DNA from: Ferrigenium straubiae
Lineage (GTDB): Bacteria; Pseudomonadota; Gammaproteobacteria; Burkholderiales; Gallionellaceae
Direction: 5' to 3'
Assembly: GCA_019449655.1 (NCBI GenBank)
Contig: JAHQXD010000002.1
Coordinates: 196,311 to 260,310 of the forward strand
DNA length: 64,000 bases
Made by a program: the position numbers and the translations under genes. Of this stretch, positions 1-9,070 are shown in pieces. Below the pieces are notes generated by a model. The model searched no databases and had not been told where the DNA came from. It saw nothing but the letters and a program-made list of their open reading frames with translations. How positions within the stretch are numbered: the first letter of the stretch is position 1; every line of letters starts with the position of its first letter.

Positions 1-75
1 TTGTTTATATGTGGATGCCTCTATAGTGATCACCATTGCAACTTGAAACACATCGTCATTACAGGAGAAAAAGCC

Positions 76-1455
76 ATGGATCAATCGAACCGTTACGCGG
101 ACCTGAGTCTGAAAGAAGAAGACCTGATCAAGGGCGGCAACCATGTTTTGGTGGCCTACACCCTGGAGCCGGCAGCAGGCCATGGCTTCCTGGAAGTGGC
201 AGCGCATTTTGCCGCCGAATCGTCCACCGGCACCAACGTGGAAGTCTCCACCACCGATGACTTCACTAAGGGCGTGGATGCGCTGGTGTACTTCATCGAT
301 GAAGCCAAGGGCATTATGAAGATCGCCTACCCGATCGACTTGTTCGACCGCAATATCATCGACGGCCGCGCGATGCTGGTTTCTTTCCTGACGTTGTGTA
401 TCGGCAACAATCAGGGCATGTCCGACGTGAAGAACTCGCAGATGCAGGATTTCTACATGCCGCCGCGCATGCTGCAACTGTTCGACGGCCCCGCCAAGAA
501 CATCTCCGACCTGTGGCGTATCCTTGGCCGCCCGGTGGAAAACGGCGGCTACATCTCCGGCACTATCATCAAGCCCAAGCTGGGCCTGCGCCCAGAGCCG
601 TTCGCGCATGCCGCGTACCAGTTCTGGCTGGGCGGCGATTTCATCAAGAACGACGAGCCGCAGGGCAACCAGGTTTTCGCACCGCTGAAGAAGACCATGC
701 AGCTGGTGGCAGATGCGATGAAGCGCGCGCAGGACGAAACCGGCGAGCCCAAGCTGTTCTCCGCCAACATCACCGCCGACGACCACTATGAGATGTGCGC
801 GCGCGCCGATTTGATCCTGAAAACCTTCGGTCCGGATGCGGACAAGGTCGCCTTCCTGGTGGACGGTTATGTCGGCGGCCCCGGCATGGTAACCACGGCA
901 CGCCGCCAGTACCCCAACCAATTTTTGCATTACCACCGCGCCGGCCACGGCGCCGTGACCTCGCCTTCTTCCAAGCGCGGCTATACCGCCTTCGTGCTGG
1001 CCAAGATGTCGCGTCTGCAGGGCGCCTCCGGCATCCACGTCGGCACCATGGGCTACGGCAAGATGGAAGGCGGCAAGGACGACCGCATCATTGCCTACAT
1101 GATCGAGCGCGATAGCTGCACCGGCCCGTTCTACCATCAGGAATGGTATGGCATGAAGGCCACTACGCCGATCATCTCCGGCGGCATGAACGCGCTGCGC
1201 CTGCCCGGATTCTTCGAGAACCTCGGCCACGGCAACGTGATCAACACTGCGGGCGGCGGCTCCTACGGCCATATCGATTCTCCGGCAGCCGGCGCGAAGT
1301 CGCTGCGTCAGGCGTACGAATGCTGGAAGGCGGGTGCCGACCCGATCCAGTGGGCGAAGGAGCACAAGGAATTTGCCCGCGCGTTCGAGTCTTTCCCGAA
1401 GGACGCAGACAAGATTTTCCCGGGCTGGCGCGAAAAACTGGGCGTGCACAAGTAA
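76..1455 (+). CDS. cbbM: Form II ribulose-1,5-bisphosphate carboxylase/oxygenase (RuBisCO)
   Basis: Fixes CO2 onto ribulose-1,5-bisphosphate in the Calvin cycle, in the cytoplasm. The 459-residue product has the normal length for form II (large subunit only, no cbbS nearby). Visible active-site residues are K166 in IIKPKLG and the carbamylation lysine K191 in [10 protein letters not shown] with D193 and E194, the same numbering as the Rhodospirillum enzyme. The start is ATG 76 because AGGAG lies at 63-67; the reading frame is open further upstream but without support. It heads a block with cbbQ, cbbO and fbp. A palindromic repeat and a hairpin terminator separate it from cbbQ, which would let cbbM be expressed more strongly than the activase genes. 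Identification is secure. Confidence 0.98.
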   Translation: MDQSNRYADLSLKEEDLIKGGNHVLVAYTLEPAAGHGFLEVAAHFAAESSTGTNVEVSTTDDFTKGVDALVYFIDEAKGIMKIAYPIDLFDRNIIDGRAMLVSFLTLCIGNNQGMSDVKNSQMQDFYMPPRMLQLFDGPAKNISDLWRILGRPVENGGYISGTIIKPKLGLRPEPFAHAAYQFWLGGDFIKNDEPQGNQVFAPLKKTMQLVADAMKRAQDETGEPKLFSANITADDHYEMCARADLILKTFGPDADKVAFLVDGYVGGPGMVTTARRQYPNQFLHYHRAGHGAVTSPSSKRGYTAFVLAKMSRLQGASGIHVGTMGYGKMEGGKDDRIIAYMIERDSCTGPFYHQEWYGMKATTPIISGGMNALRLPGFFENLGHGNVINTAGGGSYGHIDSPAAGAKSLRQAYECWKAGADPIQWAKEHKEFARAFESFPKDADKIFPGWREKLGVHK

Positions 1456-1467
1456 GCAGGATGGGGG

Positions 1468-1540
1468 TAGGTCGGGTTGGCATAGCGTACCCGACAATTT
1501 GCTCCATCGGGTTACGGCCTTGCGGCCTAACCCGACCTGC
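1468..1540. repeat. Palindromic intergenic repeat (GTCGGGTT type)
   Basis: Outer arms GTAGGTCGGGTT at 1468-1479 and AACCCGACCTGC at 1529-1540 are inverted copies. An inner stem GGCCTTGCGGCC lies at 1517-1528. It looks like a REP-type dispersed palindrome found between bacterial genes. It lies directly after cbbM and before the terminator. Confidence 0.75.
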
Positions 1541-1549
1541 TTGAGCAAT

Positions 1550-1583
1550 AAAACGCGCCCCCGCTTATGGGGGCGTTTTTGTT
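1550..1583 (+). terminator. Rho-independent terminator between cbbM and cbbQ
   Basis: Stem CGCCCCC (1556-1562) pairs with GGGGGCG (1569-1575) around a short loop, followed by a T run at 1576-1580. It ends only 4 bases before the cbbQ ribosome binding site. Partial read-through would set a lower cbbQO level than cbbM. Confidence 0.8.
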
Positions 1584-1596
1584 TACAGGAGCAGCC

Positions 1597-2400
1597 ATGG
1601 AAAACAAAGACCAGTACCGGATTCACAAGGAGCCGTTCTATCGCCCGCAGGCCGATGAAGTTGTGCTGTACGAAGCCGCCTACGCGGCGCGCCTGCCGGT
1701 AATGATCAAGGGCCCGACCGGTTGCGGCAAATCACGCTTCGTCGAATACATGGCGTGGAAGCTGGGCAAGCCGCTGATCACCGTGGCCTGTAACGAGGAT
1801 ATGACTGCCAGCGATCTGGTCGGGCGCTATCTGCTCGACGCCAATGGCACGCGCTGGCTGGACGGCCCGCTGACCACTGCGGCGCGTATCGGCGCGATCT
1901 GCTATCTCGACGAGATCGTTGAGGCGCGCCAGGACACCACGGTGGTGATCCACCCGCTGACCGACCATAGACGCACCCTGCCGCTGGACAAGAAGGGCGA
2001 GCTGATCGAGGCACACCCCGATTTCCAGATGGTGATCTCCTACAACCCCGGCTACCAGAGCCTGCTGAAGGATCTGAAGCAGTCCACCAAGCAGCGTTTC
2101 ACCGCCTTCGATTTCGATTACCCGGAGTCTGCAGTCGAGGCGGATATTCTCTGCAGGGAAACCGGTATCGAAGCGGGGCTGTCCGCGCAACTGGTGAAGA
2201 TCGGACAGGCGGCACGCAACCTGAAGGGGCACGGCCTGGATGAAGGTATATCCACGCGCCTGCTGGTGTACGCGGCCACCCTGATCAAGGGCGGCGTCGA
2301 GCCGCGTGCCGCATGCCGCATGGCGCTGGTGCGCCCGATCACCGACGACGCGGACATCCGCGATACGCTGGATCATGCGATCGATGCGGTGTTCGGCTAG
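1597..2400 (+). CDS. cbbQ: RuBisCO activase AAA+ ATPase CbbQ
   Basis: MoxR-type AAA+ ATPase that forms the hexameric motor of the CbbQO RuBisCO activase, removing inhibitory sugar phosphates from RuBisCO. The 267-residue product shows Walker A GPTGCGKS at residues 39-46 and Walker B ICYLDE around residues 101-106. The family's usual length is about 265-270. The start is ATG 1597, with AGGAG at 1587-1591; the longer open frame would begin inside the terminator hairpin. It is followed after 21 bases by cbbO, its adaptor, so the pair is very likely co-transcribed. The relationship to the NorQ/GvpN group is general family knowledge; the cbbM context fixes the assignment. Confidence 0.95.
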   Translation: MENKDQYRIHKEPFYRPQADEVVLYEAAYAARLPVMIKGPTGCGKSRFVEYMAWKLGKPLITVACNEDMTASDLVGRYLLDANGTRWLDGPLTTAARIGAICYLDEIVEARQDTTVVIHPLTDHRRTLPLDKKGELIEAHPDFQMVISYNPGYQSLLKDLKQSTKQRFTAFDFDYPESAVEADILCRETGIEAGLSAQLVKIGQAARNLKGHGLDEGISTRLLVYAATLIKGGVEPRAACRMALVRPITDDADIRDTLDHAIDAVFG

Positions 2401-2421
2401 ATCCGGCCTGCGCTGAAAATC

Positions 2422-4764
2422 ATGGAAGTCACGACGATACCCGCCGAACTGGAAGCATACTGGAAGCAGCTCGACTGCGGCTTCCCGCGCGTCGAGCCGG
2501 TGTTCGCCGATTGCATGCGCGACGCGCTGGCCACGCTCACCAAAGAGGGGGTGGACGCCTACATCGAAAGTGCGCGTTTCCTCGGCAAGATGGGGCGCGG
2601 GGCCGAGCCCATCCTGATCTTCCTCGAGGAATGGCCCGCGGTGGCCAAGTCGCTGGGCGAGGATGCGCTGCCCGGCGTCATGGAGTGCATCCGCCGGATG
2701 TGGAAGTCGCCCAACGGCAACGCGATCACGCCCTTTCTGCAATCGTTGCCTGCTACTGCACGGCGCTTGCAATCGCCGGAGCAGTTGCGCGGTTACCTGG
2801 ATATCGTGCTCGACTTCATGGAGCGCACTACCGGCTCGATCCACGGCATCCACCAGACTTTTCCCAGCCCAGGGCTGTCGGAATTGTTCCGGAAGATTCC
2901 GCTGCTGCTCGGCCAACTCTCGCTCGCGGGGCTGAAGCAGTGGGTGGAATACGGCGTGCGCTATTACAAGGATCACCCCGAGCGGCAGATCGACTACTTC
3001 AGCCTGCAGTCGGCGGACAGCCGCGCGGTGCTGCAGCGCGAGCGGCACGGCACGCTGCTGGTGGACAACGAGCGCAGGCTGGACATGTATCTGCGCGGGC
3101 TGTGGCGCGACGAAGGGCAACTGATCCCCTATTCCGGCGCGTTCGACGAGCTGCGCAAGCCGGTTCCCTATTACGACAAACTTGGCATCCGCCTGCCGGA
3201 TGCGTATGACGACTTTGTCATCCCCCCTGCGAAATCTTCAACCGTTCGCCCTGAGCCTGTCGAAGGGCTGTGTGGTTCGACAAGCTCACCACGAACGGTT
3301 GAGCGAGTCCTGGGGATAGACCGCTACCGCGCGGTGCTGGCCCACGTGGCCGGACACCGGCGCTGGACGACGACCATTTTTGCCGACAACTTCAGCCCGC
3401 TGCAACGCATGGCAGTGGAGTTTCTCGAAGACAGCCGCGTGGAATACCTCGCGATGCGCGAGTACCCTGGCCTGCGCCGCATCTTCATGGCGCTGCATCC
3501 GGTTCCTGCCGAAGACGCCTGTGACCCCGAGCTGGAATCCGGTGTGCGCCATCGCCTCGCGATGCTGTCGCGCGCGATCCTCGATTCGCGGTACACCTGC
3601 AAAAATCCGCATATCGCCGAGTTTGCGCGGCGCTTTCACGAGTTGATGCGGAACGGCGATTCGAGCACGCCGGAGATGGCCGAGCTGGCAGTTTCCTTCA
3701 TAGTCAAAACGCGCCGCGAGAGCGATCAGTTCGCCAAAATCCACTTCAAGGACACGGTGGTGGATTACCGCGACGACAACCGCCAGATGTGGAAATTCAT
3801 CGAGGAGGGTGACGAGGAAGAGGCGTTCGATGAGCCGCGCAAGATCGAACCGGGCGAGGAAATCGGCGGCCTGCCGCCGCGCCATTACCACGAGTGGGAT
3901 TACCACAGCCAGAGCTACCGCCCGGACTGGGTCAGCGTATACGAAGCCCTGCACCCGCCCGGCAATGCGGCGGACATCGACCGGCTGCTGGCCAGGCACG
4001 GTGCGCTGGCCAAACAATTGAAGAAGATGCTCGACCTGCTCAAGCCGCAGGAAAAGGTGCGCATCCGCTATCAGGAAGAAGGTAGCGAGCTGGATCTCGA
4101 CATCGCGCTGCGCTCGCTGATCGACTACAAGAGCGGAGCGACGCCCGATCCGCGCATCAACATGAGCCACCGCACCAGCGGGCGCAACATCGCGGTGCTG
4201 CTGCTGCTGGACCTGTCGGAGTCGCTCAACGAAAAGGCGGCGGGCTGCGACCAGACCATCCTGGAGCTGAGCCGCGAGGCGGTATCGCTGCTGGCCTGGG
4301 CGATCGAAAAACTGGGTGATCCGTTCGCGATTGCGGGCTTCCATTCCAACACGCGGCACGACGTGCGCTACCTGCACATCAAGGGCTACAGCGAAGGCTG
4401 GGACGAGCAGGTGAAGGGGCGGCTCGCCGCGATGCAGGCCAATTATTCCACGCGCATGGGCGCGGCGATGCGCCATGCCGCGCACTATCTGGAAAAACAG
4501 CCGGCCGACAAGAAACTGATGCTGATCCTGACCGACGGCGAGCCGGCAGACGTGGACAGCAAGGATGGACGCATGCTGATCGAGGATGCGCGGCAGGCGG
4601 TGGCGGAGCTGGACCGGCAGGGCATCTATGCCTATTGCATCAACCTCGATCCCAAGGCGGACAAGTATGTCGCGGACATCTTCGGCAAGCAGTACACCAT
4701 CATCGATCGAGTGGCGCAGCTGCCTGCAAAGCTGCCGCAGCTATTCATTTCGCTGACCAAATAG
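2422..4764 (+). CDS. cbbO: RuBisCO activase adaptor CbbO (von Willebrand factor A protein)
   Basis: Partner of CbbQ: the C-terminal VWA domain binds RuBisCO while the N-terminal part docks on the ATPase ring. The 780-residue product carries the MIDAS-type motif DLSES near residue 595, in the expected C-terminal third, and an acidic segment near residues 460-480. The odd feature is a stretch at about residues 270-296 (bases 3231-3310) that reads through a dispersed palindromic repeat and gives PEPVEG-type low-complexity protein. The frame is kept, so the protein is probably functional with an extra surface loop. The start codon ATG 2422 has no strong Shine-Dalgarno sequence, consistent with coupling to cbbQ. 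Confidence 0.93.
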   Translation: MEVTTIPAELEAYWKQLDCGFPRVEPVFADCMRDALATLTKEGVDAYIESARFLGKMGRGAEPILIFLEEWPAVAKSLGEDALPGVMECIRRMWKSPNGNAITPFLQSLPATARRLQSPEQLRGYLDIVLDFMERTTGSIHGIHQTFPSPGLSELFRKIPLLLGQLSLAGLKQWVEYGVRYYKDHPERQIDYFSLQSADSRAVLQRERHGTLLVDNERRLDMYLRGLWRDEGQLIPYSGAFDELRKPVPYYDKLGIRLPDAYDDFVIPPAKSSTVRPEPVEGLCGSTSSPRTVERVLGIDRYRAVLAHVAGHRRWTTTIFADNFSPLQRMAVEFLEDSRVEYLAMREYPGLRRIFMALHPVPAEDACDPELESGVRHRLAMLSRAILDSRYTCKNPHIAEFARRFHELMRNGDSSTPEMAELAVSFIVKTRRESDQFAKIHFKDTVVDYRDDNRQMWKFIEEGDEEEAFDEPRKIEPGEEIGGLPPRHYHEWDYHSQSYRPDWVSVYEALHPPGNAADIDRLLARHGALAKQLKKMLDLLKPQEKVRIRYQEEGSELDLDIALRSLIDYKSGATPDPRINMSHRTSGRNIAVLLLLDLSESLNEKAAGCDQTILELSREAVSLLAWAIEKLGDPFAIAGFHSNTRHDVRYLHIKGYSEGWDEQVKGRLAAMQANYSTRMGAAMRHAAHYLEKQPADKKLMLILTDGEPADVDSKDGRMLIEDARQAVAELDRQGIYAYCINLDPKADKYVADIFGKQYTIIDRVAQLPAKLPQLFISLTK
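3241..3300. repeat. Dispersed palindromic repeat inserted in frame inside cbbO
   Basis: Inverted arms begin with ACCGTTCG (3241-3248) and end with CGAACGGTT (3292-3300). Inner parts CCTGTCGAA (3256-3264) and TTCGACAAGC (3276-3285) are also complementary with mismatches. Fragments of the same repeat occur near 26208-26230 and at 32460-32486. It adds roughly 20-30 residues to CbbO without a frameshift. Confidence 0.75.
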
Positions 4765-4767
4765 CCA

Positions 4768-4795
4768 TTAAGGTATGGCAGTAAAGTTATATAAT
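4768..4795 (+). promoter_or_regulatory. Possible sigma-70 promoter of fbp
   Basis: A perfect TATAAT -10 hexamer lies at 4790-4795, with a weak -35 candidate TTAAGG at 4768-4773 (16-base spacer). It sits 25 bases before the fbp start, so fbp may be transcribed on its own as well as from the cbb operon. The -35 match is poor. Confidence 0.4.
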
Positions 4796-4820
4796 TCAAC
4801 AACCTTGTGAGGAAAGAAGC

Positions 4821-5822
4821 ATGAGCAAAAGTTTGACCCAGTTCATCATAGAAGAGCAGCGCGCCATCCCTGGTGCGAGCGGCGATTTCACCGGCCTGAT
4901 CAGCGACATCGTGATCGCCTGCAAGCAGATCGCGCACGACGTCAACAAGGGTGCGCTGATCGGCGTGCTGGGCAGTGCGGGCAGCGAGAACGTCCAGGGC
5001 GAGACCCAGAAGAAGCTCGACGTCATCACCAACGAAATTTTCATCAAGTCGACCGAATGGGCAGGCCACCTCGCGGGGATGGCTTCCGAGGAAATGGACG
5101 ATGTCTACCATATTCCTGCCTGTTACCCGAAGGGCAAATACCTGCTGGTGTTCGATCCGCTCGACGGCTCCTCCAACATCGACGTGAACATTTCCGTCGG
5201 CACGATCTTCTCGATCCTGCGCGCGCCCAAGGGCATCGAAAACCCGACGGCGGAAGACTTCCTGCAGCCCGGCACCACCCAGGCTTGCGCCGGCTATGCG
5301 CTGTACGGCCCGTCGACCATGATGGTGATCACCAGCGGGCACGGCGTGAACGGCTTCACGCTGGACAACGACATCGGCGAATTCATGCTGACCCACCCGA
5401 ACATGACCATCCCGGCGGATACGCTGGAATTCGCCATCAATGCCTCCAACGAGCGCTTCTGGGAGAAGCCGGTGCAGCGTTACGTCGACGAATGCATCGC
5501 TGGCAAGAACGGGCCGCGCGGCGTCAACTTCAACATGCGCTGGATCGCGTCGATGGTCGCCGAGGTGCACCGCATCCTGATCCGCGGAGGCGTGTTCATG
5601 TACCCCAAGGACACCAAGGATCCCACCAAGGCAGGCAAGCTGCGCCTGCTGTACGAGGCCAACCCGATGTCCTTCATCGTCGAGCAGGCGGGCGGCGTGG
5701 CTTCCACCGGCTACCAGCGCATCATGGACATCCAGCCGTCCGAGCTGCATCAGCGTGTGCCGGTGATCCTCGGCTCGAAGAACGAAGTCGAGCGCATCGT
5801 GCGCTACCACCAGGAGGCATAG
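4821..5822 (+). CDS. fbp: Class I fructose-1,6-bisphosphatase
   Basis: Hydrolyses fructose-1,6-bisphosphate to fructose-6-phosphate, needed for ribulose bisphosphate regeneration in the Calvin cycle and for gluconeogenesis. The 333-residue product has the class I metal-binding signature [12 protein letters not shown] near residues 111-122 and [13 protein letters not shown] near residues 55-67. Length matches the family. ATG 4821 follows GAGGAAAG at 4809-4816. It lies 56 bases after cbbO on the same strand, fitting a carbon-fixation operon, and purE follows after 2 bases. Confidence 0.97.
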   Translation: MSKSLTQFIIEEQRAIPGASGDFTGLISDIVIACKQIAHDVNKGALIGVLGSAGSENVQGETQKKLDVITNEIFIKSTEWAGHLAGMASEEMDDVYHIPACYPKGKYLLVFDPLDGSSNIDVNISVGTIFSILRAPKGIENPTAEDFLQPGTTQACAGYALYGPSTMMVITSGHGVNGFTLDNDIGEFMLTHPNMTIPADTLEFAINASNERFWEKPVQRYVDECIAGKNGPRGVNFNMRWIASMVAEVHRILIRGGVFMYPKDTKDPTKAGKLRLLYEANPMSFIVEQAGGVASTGYQRIMDIQPSELHQRVPVILGSKNEVERIVRYHQEA

Positions 5823-5824
5823 AA

Positions 5825-6319
5825 ATGGGCAAGCCACTGGTTTCCATCGTCATGGGCAGCGCCAACGACTGGGAGATCATGCAGCAGGCCGCGCGGCAGC
5901 TGCAGGACTTCGGCGTGGCTTACGATACGCGGGTGATCTCCGCGCACCGCTCCCCGGACCTGCTGTTCGACTACATCAAGGATATGCATGCGCAGGGCGT
6001 GCAATGTTTCATCGCGGGCGCGGGCGGCGCCGCACACCTCGCGGGCGTGATTGCCGGCAAGACCGCGCTGCCGGTGCTCGGTGTGCCGATCCCTTCCAAA
6101 TACCTCAAGGGCATGGACTCGCTGCTGTCCATCGTGCAAATGCCCAAGGGCATCCCGGTCGCGACCTTCGCGATCGGCGAGGCGGGCGCGGCCAATGCCG
6201 GACTGTTCGCGATTTCCATGCTCGCGCTGAACGATGCGCAACTCGCGCAGAAGCTCGCTGACTACCGCAAGAAGCAGGCAGAGGCCATCGCTGCGACGGC
6301 GCCGCCAGCCCTGACGTGA
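5825..6319 (+). CDS. purE: N5-carboxyaminoimidazole ribonucleotide mutase (class I PurE)
   Basis: Converts N5-CAIR to CAIR in purine synthesis. The 164-residue product starts with the phosphate-binding motif GSANDWEIM (usually GSxSDW) and has the SAHRSPD motif near residue 40 and AGGAAHLAG near residue 68. Length is typical. ATG 5825 is 2 bases after the fbp stop, with GGAGG at the fbp end (5813-5817) as ribosome binding site, so fbp and purE are probably translated from one message. purK is not adjacent, but purC follows about 0.6 kb downstream. Confidence 0.96.
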   Translation: MGKPLVSIVMGSANDWEIMQQAARQLQDFGVAYDTRVISAHRSPDLLFDYIKDMHAQGVQCFIAGAGGAAHLAGVIAGKTALPVLGVPIPSKYLKGMDSLLSIVQMPKGIPVATFAIGEAGAANAGLFAISMLALNDAQLAQKLADYRKKQAEAIAATAPPALT

Positions 6320-6377
6320 GGTGATATCCGCAAAGATGATGCGGCCTTGAAACCGTGGAATTGCCGGGAGATAAACA

Positions 6378-6773
6378 GTGAGAAAAACGATCCAGGAATT
6401 CAACCAGCAACTGCTCTCGCTGGTGGAGCATGTCGGCCTGCTGGTGATTGCCGTCGCGACGGTGATTGCCATGGCCAACGAAATCGTGAACATGGTGCGC
6501 GTGGCGCAAGTGACCCTGGCCGACCTGCTGATGCTGTTCCTCTATCTCGAAGTGCTCGCCATGGTCGGTGCCTATTACCGGTCCGGCAAGCTGCCGGTGC
6601 GCTTCCCGCTTTACATATCGATGGTGGCGCTGGCGCGCTATCTGGTGCTGGATTTCAAGGGTATGGAGGAATGGCGCATGCTGGCCATCACCGCCTCTAT
6701 CCTGCTGCTGACGCTGGCGGTGCTGGTCGTGCGCATCGGCCATGTGCGCTATCCCTATCCGAGCAACGATTAA
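6378..6773 (+). CDS. PsiE-like phosphate-starvation membrane protein
   Basis: A 131-residue integral membrane protein with about four hydrophobic segments (roughly residues 17-38, 46-63, 75-92 and 98-118). The sequence resembles the PsiE family, whose function is not settled; in E. coli psiE responds to phosphate starvation. The start is GTG 6378, with GGGAG at 6366-6370. It sits between purE and purC and is followed by a strong palindrome that could end transcription. Confidence 0.75.
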   Translation: MRKTIQEFNQQLLSLVEHVGLLVIAVATVIAMANEIVNMVRVAQVTLADLLMLFLYLEVLAMVGAYYRSGKLPVRFPLYISMVALARYLVLDFKGMEEWRMLAITASILLLTLAVLVVRIGHVRYPYPSND

Positions 6774-6781
6774 GGGCAGCC

Positions 6782-6861
6782 GTAGGGTGGGCACGTTTTT
6801 TGTGCCCACGCGGTCTGGCAGAGGTTAATCACGCGTGGGCACAAAAACGTGCCCACCCTAC
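6782..6861. repeat. GTAGGGTGGGCAC palindromic element, long form
   Basis: About 30-base arms at the two ends are near-perfect inverted copies, differing by one T in a T run. Each arm is itself a palindrome (GTGGGCAC, T run, GTGCCCAC). This allows two hairpins or one cruciform. A short form occurs at 21385-21417. It may act as a two-way terminator between the PsiE-like gene and purC. Confidence 0.8.
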
Positions 6862-6893
6862 AATGTTTTATGGCTAATGGTTTTGAGAACATG

Positions 6894-7781
6894 ATGAATA
6901 CCCCGATACTCCAATCCGACATCAAAAGCCTGCCGTTGCTGCACCGCGGCAAGGTGCGCGATCTCTATGAGGTGGATGCCCAACATCTGCTGATCGTGCA
7001 GACCGACCGGCTCTCCGCGTTTGACGTGATCCTGCCCGACCCGATTCCGGGCAAGGGCGAGGTGCTGACCCGGGTGTCGAATTTCTGGTTCGACAGGCTG
7101 GGCCATGTCATTCCGAACCACCTGACCGGCATCGCGCCCGAGTCGGTGGTCAAGGGTGAGGAAGAGCTGGCGCAGGTGAGGGGCCGCGCCTTCGTCACCC
7201 GCAAGCTCAAGCCGCTGCCGATCGAGGCGATCGTGCGCGGCTACCTGGTAGGCTCCGGCTGGAAGGAATATCAGAAGACCGGTGCGGTGTGCGGCATTGC
7301 GTTGCCGGCCGGGCTGCGCGAGGCGGAAAAGCTGCCGCAGCCGCTGTTTACGCCGTCCACCAAGGCGGCGGTCGGCGACCACGACGAGAATATTTCCTTT
7401 GAACAGGCCGCCGAACTGCTCGGTGAGGCGCGCGCCGGAGAAGTGCGCGATGCGGCGCTGGCGCTTTATACCGAAGCGGCAAATTATGCGGCGGGCAAGG
7501 GCATCATCATCGCCGATACCAAGTTCGAATTCGGCGTGGACGAAGCGGGCAAGCTGTACCTGATCGACGAGGCGCTCACGCCTGACTCCTCGCGGTTCTG
7601 GCCGGCCGACCAATACCGCGTCGGCAGCAATCCGCCGAGCTTCGACAAGCAGTTCGTGCGCGACTGGCTGGAAGCCTCCGGCTGGGACAAGCGGCCTCCC
7701 GCACCGCATATTCCGCAGGACGTGCTGCAGAAGACCGCCGACAAATACCGCGAAGCGGCACAACGTCTCACCGGCGCATGA
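6894..7781 (+). CDS. purC: SAICAR synthase (phosphoribosylaminoimidazole-succinocarboxamide synthase)
   Basis: Joins CAIR and aspartate in purine synthesis, using ATP. The product is about 295 residues. N-terminal [10 protein letters not shown] and [20 protein letters not shown] are family signatures, and IADTKFEFG and [14 protein letters not shown] sit in the second half. Several in-frame ATGs exist (6870, 6891, 6894). The 6891/6894 pair was preferred because TGAG precedes it and the 6870 start lies almost in the palindromic repeat. The next gene overlaps the stop by four bases (ATGA), indicating coupling. Confidence 0.95.
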   Translation: MNTPILQSDIKSLPLLHRGKVRDLYEVDAQHLLIVQTDRLSAFDVILPDPIPGKGEVLTRVSNFWFDRLGHVIPNHLTGIAPESVVKGEEELAQVRGRAFVTRKLKPLPIEAIVRGYLVGSGWKEYQKTGAVCGIALPAGLREAEKLPQPLFTPSTKAAVGDHDENISFEQAAELLGEARAGEVRDAALALYTEAANYAAGKGIIIADTKFEFGVDEAGKLYLIDEALTPDSSRFWPADQYRVGSNPPSFDKQFVRDWLEASGWDKRPPAPHIPQDVLQKTADKYREAAQRLTGA

Positions 7782-8407
7782 GTTCGCCGAAGCAGCTCAT
7801 CGAGGGCTTTTCGCGCTTCCGCGAAAGGCATTTCGCCAGGGACGACGCGCTGTTCCGCGAACTGGTCGAGCAGGGACAGGCGCCCAGAACCATGGTGGTC
7901 GCCTGCTGCGATGCGCGCGTTGACCCGGCGCTGGTGCTGGATTGCGCGCCGGGCGACCTGTTCGTTATCCGCAACGTCGCCAATCTCGTCCCTCCCGCAG
8001 AAAACCAGGGGCATTACCACGGCACCAGCGCCGCGCTGGAGTTCGGCGTGCGCAAGCTGAACGTCGGACATATCATCGTGCTCGGGCATGCGCATTGCGG
8101 CGGCATCCAGGCACTGCTGGAAGGCGATGTGCGGAAGGAAGACGCATTCATCTCGCAATGGATGGGGATAGCCGATGCCGCGCGGGAACGGGTAAGCCGG
8201 GAATATACGGATAACGGCAGCGCGGCGCGCCAGTGCGCCTGCGAGCAGCAGGCGATCCTGGTCTCGCTGGATAACCTGATGACTTTTCCCTGGATACGCG
8301 AGCGCGTCGAACAAGGCAACCTCGCGCTGCATGGCTGGTATTTCGATATCGAGCGCGGCGAACTGCTGGGCTACAACGCGGCCGCCCGCCGCTTCGAAGT
8401 GCTATAA
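7778..8407 (+). CDS. can: Beta-class carbonic anhydrase
   Basis: Interconverts CO2 and bicarbonate with a zinc ion. The 209-residue product shows the zinc and catalytic residues C43 and D45-x-R47 in ACCDAR and H104/C107 in GHAHCGG, in the expected order for beta-class enzymes. Its ATG overlaps the purC stop (ATGA). Location near cbbM, fbp and the carboxylation-dependent purine genes suggests a role in supplying CO2 or bicarbonate, but this is inference from context. No signal peptide, so cytoplasmic. Confidence 0.94.
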   Translation: MSSPKQLIEGFSRFRERHFARDDALFRELVEQGQAPRTMVVACCDARVDPALVLDCAPGDLFVIRNVANLVPPAENQGHYHGTSAALEFGVRKLNVGHIIVLGHAHCGGIQALLEGDVRKEDAFISQWMGIADAARERVSREYTDNGSAARQCACEQQAILVSLDNLMTFPWIRERVEQGNLALHGWYFDIERGELLGYNAAARRFEVL

Positions 8408-8461
8408 CAGAGTGCCGCACAACGCAGCAATAGAGCTGTGCAGCAGGTTTTTGGGGCGCTC

Positions 8462-9070
8462 TTACTTGCCGGTCAGTTCCTTGTAGCGCGCCTTGTCTGC
8501 ATCGTAGCGCGCGTCCAGCGCAGCCTTTTCCGCCTTGGCTTGCTCCTGATCCTGCAGCAGCTTGGTCACCCGCTCCTGCGTTTCCTTCAGGTCCTCCCGC
8601 AGGGATGCCGGGACTTTCCTGCCCGCTGAGTTGTAGCCGTCGGCCTCCTTGTTCAGCCCGGCCAGGTTGTCTTCGGCCATCTTGAGCCGCGAGTTGATAC
8701 TGGTGATGCGCGCCTCCACCTGTTGCAGGTTGCGGTTGCGTGCGAGGTCGATTTCACTCGAGTTGCTGTAGGTGTTGACCAGCGCCTTGTCACGACGCTT
8801 CTGCTCCAGTGCTGCCTCCTCTTCGGCACGTTTCTTGGCACCGGACTGCTCGCTGGCGCGGCGCTCTTCCGGGGTAAGCACCTCCTGTTTTTTCACCGCC
8901 CGCCCTTCCTTGTTCAGCTCGGTGCGATCCTTGCCGGCATATTCCGGGGGGACGGTCTCGCCGTAATGCGTGACGCCCTTGTCGTCTACCCATTTGTACA
9001 TCTTCGCGGCGGCGGGCAGGCTGAAGGCGATGCCGGCGATCAACGCGGCAAACAATTTGAATTTGGTCAT
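8462..9070 (-). CDS. DUF4124-type secreted coiled-coil protein
   Basis: A 202-residue protein of unknown function. An N-terminal signal peptide (residues 1-22, ending near LPAAAK) is followed by the DUF4124 core KMYKWVDDKGVTHYGETVPP at about residues 23-42. The rest is charged and predicted coiled coil (residues 65-200, rich in E, K, Q and A). DUF4124 proteins are common in proteobacterial envelopes and have no assigned activity. Its ATG overlaps the pyrE stop (ATGA), so it is expressed with pyrE. The longer open frame upstream is the antisense-free extension of pyrE's region and was not used. Confidence 0.85.
   Translation of the reverse strand: MTKFKLFAALIAGIAFSLPAAAKMYKWVDDKGVTHYGETVPPEYAGKDRTELNKEGRAVKKQEVLTPEERRASEQSGAKKRAEEEAALEQKRRDKALVNTYSNSSEIDLARNRNLQQVEARITSINSRLKMAEDNLAGLNKEADGYNSAGRKVPASLREDLKETQERVTKLLQDQEQAKAEKAALDARYDADKARYKELTGK

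Noticed and set aside
1732..3120. 462-codon open frame on the - strand opposite cbbQ/cbbO
   Set aside because: It is a shadow frame in GC-rich DNA; the + strand genes have full family motifs.
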